Source: an uncultured Eubacteriales bacterium | GTDB lineage: Bacteria > Bacillota > Clostridia > Lachnospirales > Lachnospiraceae | NCBI GenBank assembly: GCA_900321145.1 | Contig: ONVB01000224.1 | Span: 1 to 11,666, forward strand | Reading direction: 5' to 3' | Length of the DNA stretch: 11,666 nucleotides | Part shown: one piece after another, positions 6,235 through 11,666 of the stretch | How the letters are laid out: each line of letters begins with the position of its first letter | Position numbering within the stretch: position 1 is the stretch's first letter | Notes under the pieces: generated by a model | Database searches by the model: none | What the model was told of the DNA's origin: nothing | The model's input: the letters and a program-made list of their open reading frames with translations, nothing else | Translations under genes and position numbers: made by a program

Positions 6235-6262
6235 ATTATAGCACATTTTTTTGGATTTTGAA
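6235..6262 (-). promoter_or_regulatory. Sigma-A-type promoter for the lipoprotein/PHP gene pair
   Basis: On the minus strand, TTCAAA (complement of 6257-6262) is followed after 16 bases by a perfect TATAAT (complement of 6235-6240), preceded by TGC, giving an extended -10. Transcription would start near 6228, leaving a leader of about 105 bases that contains the palindrome at 6153-6184. Confidence 0.65.
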
Positions 6263-6326
6263 CACTGTTATTACATATTGCGATGTGATAAAATGTAACC
6301 ACTATTATATTTGGAGGAGGTATTCT

Positions 6327-7082
6327 ATGTATCAGATCGGAAATTTATTTGACAACAAGAATGTAGTCTGCACGGCACAGCTCGGGCAGTACAGGGTGCT
6401 TGAGCACCAGCAGGACCTGTCGGTGTCTCCGTACAGTGCCGAGACAGCTTACTTTTCATCCAAGATGAATGTAAAAAGGCGTCAGGTTCTGATCGAGCTT
6501 AACAACTCTTCGACTAAGATCCAGGCAGGTGCCATGCAGTGGATTCTCGGAAATATTTCCATGCAGACAGGTGTTACGGCAGGTAATTTCCTCGGAAAGA
6601 TGGTAGCGGCTAAGGTTACCGGCGAGACTACCGCCAAGCCGATTTACAGCGGCCAGGGACATCTCATGCTTGAGCCTACCTACAAGCATATTTTCATGGT
6701 TGATGTTGCTCAGTGGGGGTCTATAGTTCTTCAGGACGGACTTTTCCTTGCCTGCGATACAACACTTCAGGAAAAGGTTATCGGAAGAAATAACCTGTCA
6801 TCCGCGGTTCTCGGCGGAGAAGGCTTATTTAACCTCATGCTTTCCGGACAGGGAATAGCTGTTCTCGAAAGCCCCGTTCCTCAGCAGGAGCTTATTCAGT
6901 TTAATCTTCAGAACGATGAGGTGAAGATTGACGGTAATATGGCTATCGCATGGTCGGGTTCTCTTGAATTCACGGTTGAGAAGTCGGCCAAATCACTTAT
7001 CGGCTCGGCTGTTTCGGGCGAAGGTTTTGTAAATGTATACAGAGGAACGGGATCCATTCTTATGGTTCCTACACCTAATTAG
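6327..7082 (+). CDS. AIM24-family protein (DUF124), first of a tandem pair
   Basis: This 251-residue protein has the AIM24/DUF124 pattern: IQAGAMQW, GETTAKPIYSG, LEPTYKHI, DGLFLACD, VLGGEGLFNL, and a conserved C-terminal block with AWSGSLEFTVEKS and SGEGFVNVYRGTG. The family is a beta-rich fold found across bacteria and in mitochondria; its biochemical role in bacteria is not established. No signal peptide or membrane segment is seen. I start at this ATG because GGAGGAGG (6313-6320) lies 6 bases upstream. Reading further upstream to an ATG at 6258 adds 23 residues without family similarity and would bury the ribosome binding site in coding sequence. Its paralog follows after 9 bases, with that gene's ribosome binding site touching this stop codon. 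Confidence 0.88.
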   Translation: MYQIGNLFDNKNVVCTAQLGQYRVLEHQQDLSVSPYSAETAYFSSKMNVKRRQVLIELNNSSTKIQAGAMQWILGNISMQTGVTAGNFLGKMVAAKVTGETTAKPIYSGQGHLMLEPTYKHIFMVDVAQWGSIVLQDGLFLACDTTLQEKVIGRNNLSSAVLGGEGLFNLMLSGQGIAVLESPVPQQELIQFNLQNDEVKIDGNMAIAWSGSLEFTVEKSAKSLIGSAVSGEGFVNVYRGTGSILMVPTPN

Positions 7083-7091
7083 GAGGAGCTT

Positions 7092-7973
7092 ATGGTATCA
7101 AACTCAATGGTGAGCTCTGATAATGTGACCGTTAAGAGCCAGTTGGGCGGGATGCAGGTTGTTGAGTATAAGCGGGATATGAGTGTCAATGCATTGATGT
7201 CGAAGATGGAATTCTTCTGTTCGCAGATGAATGTCAATCGAAGGCAGCTTGTACTTAATCTTAACGGTAATTCCTATATGATCCAGGCGGGAGCCATGCA
7301 GTGGATACAGGGCTCGGTAAAAATGGACACCGGCATTAAACCCGGTAAAATATTAGGCAAGATGATGGGTGCCGCCGTGACGGGCGAGACTATGGCAAAG
7401 CCGATCTATTCGGGTATGGGACAGATGATGCTTGAACCTACCTACAGGCATATTCTTCTGACAGACCTCGATGAGTGGAACGGCAACGTGGTTTTAGATG
7501 ACGGACTGTTCCTTGCCTGTGACGCCGGACTCGAACACAAGATAGTCAAGAGGTCAAATGTTGCTACTGCCGTACTCGGCGGTGAGGGTATATTTAACCT
7601 GTCGGTAAACGGAAGAGGAATACTTGCCTTGGAGAGCATAGTTCCGAAGGAAGAAATCCTGGAGATCACTCTTCAGAACGACATGATCAAGATTGACGGA
7701 AATATGGCTATGGCGTGGTCGGGGTCACTTGATTTTACGGTGGAAAAATCAGCAAAGTCCCTTATCGGTTCTGCCGTATCCGGCGAAGGCTTTGTCAATG
7801 TCTACAGAGGAACGGGGAAGATATGGATGGCTCCGCTGCTTTCGTCCGGTTCGGCCGGAGAGACAAACACAAGCGAGAATGCATCCGAGGGCAATACCGG
7901 AAGTGCAGCCGGGAAGGGAGGCACTTTGGAAAGACTTGAAAAGCTCTCCAGCTTCCTTGATAAATTCACATAA
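7092..7973 (+). CDS. AIM24-family protein (DUF124), second of a tandem pair, with C-terminal tail
   Basis: This 293-residue paralog of the preceding gene is more than half identical by eye and nearly identical over the final conserved block (KIDGNMA-AWSGSL-FTVEKSAKS and onward to YRGTG). It differs in a 43-residue C-terminal tail: a Ser/Gly/Thr/Asn/Glu-rich linker, then a short amphipathic helix-like segment, LERLEKLSSFLDKF. AGGAGG (7081-7086) starts at the second base of the previous stop codon and lies 5 bases from the ATG, so the two proteins are probably made together, perhaps as partners in one assembly (inference). A second in-frame ATG at 7107 is too far from the ribosome binding site. 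The function is unknown, as for the family. Confidence 0.87.
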   Translation: MVSNSMVSSDNVTVKSQLGGMQVVEYKRDMSVNALMSKMEFFCSQMNVNRRQLVLNLNGNSYMIQAGAMQWIQGSVKMDTGIKPGKILGKMMGAAVTGETMAKPIYSGMGQMMLEPTYRHILLTDLDEWNGNVVLDDGLFLACDAGLEHKIVKRSNVATAVLGGEGIFNLSVNGRGILALESIVPKEEILEITLQNDMIKIDGNMAMAWSGSLDFTVEKSAKSLIGSAVSGEGFVNVYRGTGKIWMAPLLSSGSAGETNTSENASEGNTGSAAGKGGTLERLEKLSSFLDKFT

Positions 7974-8021
7974 ATATCAAATACTTCAAAAGAGCAGACT
8001 TTCTTGAAAACCAATGAAGCC

Positions 8022-8074
8022 GGGGCCGGTGGCGATAATTCGTCACCGGCCCCCATACTTGTTTGACGCTTTTT
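8022..8074 (+). terminator. Rho-independent terminator after the AIM24 pair
   Basis: GGGGCCGGTG (8022-8031) pairs with CACCGGCCCC (8044-8053), extended by a G-T pair and CG/CG around an ATAATT loop. A T-run (TTTTT, ending at 8074) follows about 16 bases later, which is further than ideal. The hairpin separates the AIM24 genes from the lepA promoter. Confidence 0.7.
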
Positions 8075-8075
8075 C

Positions 8076-8104
8076 TTGAGTTGTAGCACCTCTTATGCTA
8101 TACT
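8076..8104 (+). promoter_or_regulatory. Sigma-A promoter for lepA-hemW
   Basis: TTGAGT (8076-8081) and TATACT (8099-8104) are separated by exactly 17 bases, with TGC directly before the -10 (extended -10). Transcription would begin near 8111, giving a leader of about 47 bases to the lepA start. Confidence 0.75.
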
Positions 8105-8157
8105 TACAATTTAGTGCCGGTGAGACGGTTTAAAGTATGTTTTAAGGAGTTTTAGAA

Positions 8158-9969
8158 TTGTCTGATTATAAGAGTAAGATAAGGAATTTTTGTATAATCG
8201 CGCACATTGACCACGGTAAGTCGACTCTTGCCGACAGGATCATAGAGAAGACAGGAACCCTGACTGAACGTGAGATGCAGGATCAGGTGCTTGATAATAT
8301 GGACCTTGAGCGCGAGAGGGGCATAACCATCAAGGCGCAGTGCGTGCGTATAGTCTACAAGGCGCAGGACGGGGAGGAGTACATATTTAATCTGATCGAC
8401 ACTCCCGGTCATGTGGACTTCAACTACGAGGTTTCGCGAAGCCTGGCGGCCTGCGAGGGTGCGATCCTTGTGGTGGATGCGGCTCAGGGCGTGGAGGCGC
8501 AGACGCTTGCGAACGTTTATCTCGCTGTGGATGCGGGGCTTGATGTGATGCCTGTTATAAACAAGATCGACCTTCCTTCGGCCGAACCTGAAAGGGTTAT
8601 AGCCGAGATAGAGGATGTGATAGGCATCGAGGCGCATGATGCGCCGCGTATCTCCGCAAAGAACGGAATCAACATTGAAGAGGTCTTAGAGCAGATTGTT
8701 CAGAAGATTCCGGCTCCTTCGGGTGACGAAGATGCACCGCTGAAAGCGCTGATATTCGACAGTGTATATGACAGCTACAAGGGTGTTATCATATTCTGCC
8801 GGCTTTACGACGGTAAGGTCGGCAAGGGTACGAACATCAGGATGATGGCAACCGGAGCAGAGGCTGAGGTTGTATCTGTTGGTACCTTCGGTGCGGGACA
8901 GTTTATGCCGTGTGACGAGCTTAAAGCCGGTATGGTTGGCTACATAACAGCCAGCCTTAAGAATGTCAAGGACACAACGGTGGGTGATACGGTAACCGAT
9001 GCGGACAACCCGTGTGCAGAGGCACTTCCGGGTTACAAGAAGGCAAACCCGATGGTTTACTGCGGTATGTATCCTGCGGACGGTGCAAAGTATCCGGATT
9101 TAAGAGACGCATTGGAGAAGCTTCAGCTCAATGACGCATCTCTTTCCTACGAGCCCGAGACCTCGATAGCATTAGGCTTCGGTTTCAGATGCGGCTTTTT
9201 AGGGCTGCTTCACCTTGAGATCATACAGGAGAGGCTTGAGAGGGAGTACAATCTTGATCTTGTAACTACGGCTCCGGGTGTTGTGTACCATGTGATAAAG
9301 ACGGACGGAACCATGATAGAGCTTACCAACCCGTCGAACCTTCCGGATCCTTCGGAGATAGAGTACATGGAAGAGCCTTTTGTCTCGGCTGAGATCATGG
9401 TAACAACCGATTATGTCGGACCGATCATGCAGCTTTGCCAGGAGAGGCGAGGTGTGTATATAAGTATGGAATACATAGAGTCCACGAGAGCACTGCTCAA
9501 GTATGAGCTTCCGTTAAACGAGATCATATATGACTTTTTTGACGCCTTGAAGTCGAGATCGAGGGGCTACGCTTCATTTGACTATGAAATGAAGGGCTAT
9601 GTAAGATCAGACCTTGTGAAGCTTGACATCCTTATCAACAAGGAGGAGGTTGACGCACTTTCCTTCATACTTCATAAGGATACGGCCTACGAGCGCGGAA
9701 GAAAGATGTGCGAGAAGCTTAAAGGCGAGATTCCAAGGCATCTGTTTGAGATACCCATACAGGCAGCTATCGGTAGCAAGGTTATCGCAAGAGAGACGGT
9801 AAAGGCCGTAAGGAAGGATGTCCTGGCCAAGTGCTACGGCGGTGATATCACGAGAAAGAGAAAGCTTCTTGAAAAACAGAAAGAAGGAAAGAAGCGCATG
9901 CGTCAGATAGGAAATGTCGAGGTTCCGCAGAAGGCCTTCATGAGCGTGCTCAAATTAGATGAGGAATAA
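8158..9969 (+). CDS. lepA: Elongation factor 4 (LepA), back-translocating ribosomal GTPase
   Basis: A ribosome-associated translational GTPase. The 603 residues match the family length (E. coli 599). The GTPase motifs are intact: AHIDHGKST (15-23), the switch-I region with RERGITIK, DTPGH (81-85) and NKID (135-138). Elongation-factor domains follow, then the LepA-specific C-terminal domain rich in Lys/Arg (GGDITRKRKLLEKQKEGKKR). The start is TTG, supported by AAGGAG (8144-8149) with an 8-base spacer and by the expected N-terminus SDYKSKIRNFCIIAHIDHG. It has its own promoter and is followed after 3 bases by hemW, an order common in Bacillota. Confidence 0.98.
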   Translation: MSDYKSKIRNFCIIAHIDHGKSTLADRIIEKTGTLTEREMQDQVLDNMDLERERGITIKAQCVRIVYKAQDGEEYIFNLIDTPGHVDFNYEVSRSLAACEGAILVVDAAQGVEAQTLANVYLAVDAGLDVMPVINKIDLPSAEPERVIAEIEDVIGIEAHDAPRISAKNGINIEEVLEQIVQKIPAPSGDEDAPLKALIFDSVYDSYKGVIIFCRLYDGKVGKGTNIRMMATGAEAEVVSVGTFGAGQFMPCDELKAGMVGYITASLKNVKDTTVGDTVTDADNPCAEALPGYKKANPMVYCGMYPADGAKYPDLRDALEKLQLNDASLSYEPETSIALGFGFRCGFLGLLHLEIIQERLEREYNLDLVTTAPGVVYHVIKTDGTMIELTNPSNLPDPSEIEYMEEPFVSAEIMVTTDYVGPIMQLCQERRGVYISMEYIESTRALLKYELPLNEIIYDFFDALKSRSRGYASFDYEMKGYVRSDLVKLDILINKEEVDALSFILHKDTAYERGRKMCEKLKGEIPRHLFEIPIQAAIGSKVIARETVKAVRKDVLAKCYGGDITRKRKLLEKQKEGKKRMRQIGNVEVPQKAFMSVLKLDEE

Positions 9970-9972
9970 GAT

Positions 9973-11172
9973 ATGCCGAAGAATTTAAGCTTATACATTC
10001 ATATACCGTTTTGTGCGCAGAAGTGCAGATACTGCGATTTCCTTTCATGTGACGGCGAAAGCTACGGTACCATGCTCAGATATGTGGACGCGCTTTGCAA
10101 GGAGATCAGGCTTTATGAGCCTATAGCCGACGAGTATAATGTAAGGACCATATTTATAGGCGGCGGCACACCTTCCCTGCTTGACGAGTCGCTTGTGGCA
10201 AATATTTTAGCGTTTGTACGTCAGATATTCAAGGTGGAAAGAGGAGCCGAGATCACGATAGAGGCCAATCCCGGAACCCTTGGCAATCAAAAGCTTTACG
10301 GTTATTTAAAGGCCGGGATCAACAGACTCTCAATCGGGCTTCAGAGTGCTGATAACGAGATACTGCGAAAGCTCGGAAGGATACATAACTTCGATCAGTT
10401 TGTCGCAAGCTACAGCGCGGCAAGACGCGCCGGCTTTAAGAACATAAATATCGACGTTATGTCCGGACTGCCGGGACTGACCATACATAATTATGTCGAC
10501 ACCCTGACCAAGGTTTTAAACTTTGATCCCGAGCATATATCCGCCTACTCGCTTCAGATAGAAGAAAATACTCCGCTTGCCAAAGACGAGGAGCTGCTCA
10601 AGGAGCTTCCGACAGATATAGTCGACAGGAGAATGTACGAGATCACAAAACAGCTCCTTGCTTCAAAAGGCTTTGACCGTTATGAGATATCAAATTACGC
10701 AAAGCCGGGGTTTGAATGCAAGCATAATATGGTCTACTGGACCGGCGGAGAGTATGTGGGCTTCGGAGTCGGTTCCGCAAGCTATTTCCAGGGCAAGAGG
10801 TTCTCGAATATCAGAGGCATACTTGATTACATATCATTGCTTGAAAGGACAGAGGAAGCCACCGATCCGGCTTCAAAGGAAATCCTGTACAATGAAACCA
10901 TGAAGTCTCTCAGAGAAAACGTCACTCCGGTATATCTTTATTCGAGGATGGAAGAGTTTATGTTTCTCGGACTGCGCATGACATGCGGCGTGAGCAGAGA
11001 GGACTTCAAGGAACGCTTCAACAAGGACATCTATGAGGTATATGCGCCTGTTCTGAACAAGCATATAGATCAGGGATATATGGCTGAGATAGGAGACCGT
11101 ATCATACTTACCGACACAGGGATAGATGTGAGCAATTACATACTTTCGGACTTCATTCTCGACAAGGAATAG
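9973..11172 (+). CDS. hemW: Radical SAM heme chaperone HemW (formerly annotated coproporphyrinogen III oxidase-like)
   Basis: A 399-residue radical SAM protein of the HemN/HemW family. It has the cluster motif in HIPFCAQKCRYCDF (Cys14, Cys18, Cys21), followed by Asp-Phe as in HemW rather than the extra cysteine of true HemN. GGGTPS (63-68) is the SAM-contacting segment. The C-terminal part contains the family motif YEISNYAKPGFECKHN. Members bind heme and deliver it to target proteins; they are often mislabelled as coproporphyrinogen dehydrogenase. GAGG (9961-9964) in the last lepA codons is the ribosome binding site, so translation is coupled to lepA. No clear terminator hairpin follows; the next 120 bases are AT-rich. 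Confidence 0.95.
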   Translation: MPKNLSLYIHIPFCAQKCRYCDFLSCDGESYGTMLRYVDALCKEIRLYEPIADEYNVRTIFIGGGTPSLLDESLVANILAFVRQIFKVERGAEITIEANPGTLGNQKLYGYLKAGINRLSIGLQSADNEILRKLGRIHNFDQFVASYSAARRAGFKNINIDVMSGLPGLTIHNYVDTLTKVLNFDPEHISAYSLQIEENTPLAKDEELLKELPTDIVDRRMYEITKQLLASKGFDRYEISNYAKPGFECKHNMVYWTGGEYVGFGVGSASYFQGKRFSNIRGILDYISLLERTEEATDPASKEILYNETMKSLRENVTPVYLYSRMEEFMFLGLRMTCGVSREDFKERFNKDIYEVYAPVLNKHIDQGYMAEIGDRIILTDTGIDVSNYILSDFILDKE

Positions 11173-11185
11173 ACAATCCGAAATC

Positions 11186-11220
11186 TTAACATCTTAACAA
11201 AAACTTAATAATTCTTAATA
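11186..11220 (+). promoter_or_regulatory. Four TTAAYA direct repeats resembling a PhoP box
   Basis: TTAACA occurs at 11186 and 11194 and TTAATA at 11205 and 11215, all in the same orientation. The last three are separated by 5 and 4 bases, similar to the TTAACA-N5-TTAACA arrangement bound by the Bacillus phosphate regulator PhoP. They lie upstream of a -10-like TGATATCAT (11250-11258) that lacks a good -35, as expected for an activated promoter. The AT-rich context makes chance occurrence possible. Confidence 0.35.
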
Positions 11221-11249
11221 AAAATAATAATGTTTCCTCTCGCCTTTTG

Positions 11250-11258
11250 TGATATCAT
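11250..11258 (+). promoter_or_regulatory. Extended -10 element upstream of the MBOAT gene
   Basis: TGATATCAT reads as TG-N-TATCAT. The -35 position (around 11230-11235) is poor. The start of transcription would be near 11265, giving a short leader to the MBOAT ATG. Confidence 0.4.
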
Positions 11259-11292
11259 ACAACCAAATGTGCTTATAAAAGGTGAGGGGAAT

Positions 11293-11666
11293 ATGTTATT
11301 TTCAAGTCTTATTTTTGTATTATTATTTCTGCCGGTATTTATTCTCATATACCACGCAGTCGCGAGGAATCCATACAATATCAAAGGAGCGAATATCGTA
11401 CTTTTGGCCGCATCGCTGATATTCTATATGTTCGGCGGCCTGTTCGGCGTTCTCATGCTGTTCATCGCAACGATAATAGGCTGGGCCGGCGGTTTTATCA
11501 TGGATATGACACGAAACAGGCCGGGGCTTCATAAGGCGCTTTTCGCTATATGGATCGGACTGCTCGTGGGCATGCTCGGCTTCTTCAAGTATGCCGGCTT
11601 TTTCTCGGATATTGTAATGCCCGTCGGCATGAGCTTTTACATATTCAAGCTCATATCATATGTGGC
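11293..11666 (+). CDS. MBOAT-family membrane O-acyltransferase (AlgI/DltB-like), N-terminal part, cut by window edge
   Basis: The first 124 residues are very hydrophobic, with about four membrane segments. They start MLFSSLIFVLLFLPVFILIY, contain SLIFYMFGG, and reach MPVGMSFYIFKLISYV. This last stretch is the conserved AlgI-like MBOAT motif (P-[IV]-G-[IM]-SFY-F..-SY). Such proteins transfer acyl groups across or at the membrane to surface polysaccharides, teichoic acids or other acceptors, usually with an SGNH-type partner encoded next door. The partner should lie just beyond the window; the SGNH lipoprotein at 5241-6122 is too far away to count as an operon mate. The catalytic His is expected in the missing part. 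GGTGAGGGG (11281-11289) serves as the ribosome binding site. Confidence 0.87.
   Translation, partial: MLFSSLIFVLLFLPVFILIYHAVARNPYNIKGANIVLLAASLIFYMFGGLFGVLMLFIATIIGWAGGFIMDMTRNRPGLHKALFAIWIGLLVGMLGFFKYAGFFSDIVMPVGMSFYIFKLISYV

Noticed and set aside
6258..6326. Upstream start for the first AIM24 gene
   Set aside because: It adds 23 residues with no family similarity and includes the strong GGAGGAGG ribosome binding site of the ATG at 6327.
8152..8637. 161-residue open frame antisense to the start of lepA
   Set aside because: It lies fully opposite a highly conserved gene, has no convincing ribosome binding site and resembles no family I recognise.
9973..11172. Oxygen-independent coproporphyrinogen III oxidase (HemN)
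   Set aside because: The cluster motif is followed by Asp-Phe and lacks the additional cysteine of HemN. Adjacency to lepA and the YEISN..KPG..C.HN motif indicate HemW.
11173..11292. Terminator for hemW in the AT-rich gap
   Set aside because: No stable GC-rich hairpin with a T-run was found; the region is better explained as a promoter region for the MBOAT gene.

Overview
The window looks like a chromosomal segment of an anaerobic Bacillota, most likely a Lachnospiraceae-type clostridium. The cues are strong AGGAGG ribosome binding sites, use of GTG and TTG starts, frequent AGA/AGG and ATA codons, moderate G+C, and the lepA-hemW gene order. The genus assignment is inference. No RNA genes, CRISPR arrays or insertion sequences were seen.

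Bases 1-4336 hold the most interesting part, a compact sulfur operon on the plus strand. It opens with the last 27 residues of a protein that matches my memory of the C-terminus of family 2A encapsulin shells (SrpI type). Overlapping it is a SufS-like cysteine desulfurase with a proline/alanine-rich N-terminal extension of about 180 residues, the hallmark of family 2A encapsulin cargo. Next come a serine O-acetyltransferase, a ThiS/MoaD-like sulfur carrier ending in Gly-Gly-Gly-Arg, a MoeB/ThiF-like activating enzyme and a JAMM (M67) peptidase. The last three are the parts of a protein-thiocarboxylate cysteine or homocysteine pathway (compare CysO/MoeZ/Mec+, QbsE/QbsD, HcyS/HcyF/HcyD). My reading is that the operon couples a sulfur-handling protein compartment to carrier-mediated regeneration of a sulfur amino acid. 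The enzyme that joins carrier sulfur to O-acetylserine is not in view. A hairpin at 4344-4380 closes the operon and also serves the convergent genes.

Bases 4388-6122 are a minus-strand pair: a PHP-family histidinol-phosphatase-like protein and, upstream of it, a secreted SGNH-hydrolase lipoprotein with a Thr-rich linker. A good minus-strand promoter and a REP-like palindrome lie in the divergent intergenic region (6123-6326).

Bases 6327-7973 are two tandem AIM24-family paralogs closed by a strong hairpin. Bases 8076-11172 are housekeeping genes: a clear extended -10 promoter, lepA (TTG start) and hemW, 3 bases apart. After an AT-rich gap with four TTAAYA repeats resembling a PhoP box, the window ends inside the N-terminus of an MBOAT O-acyltransferase.
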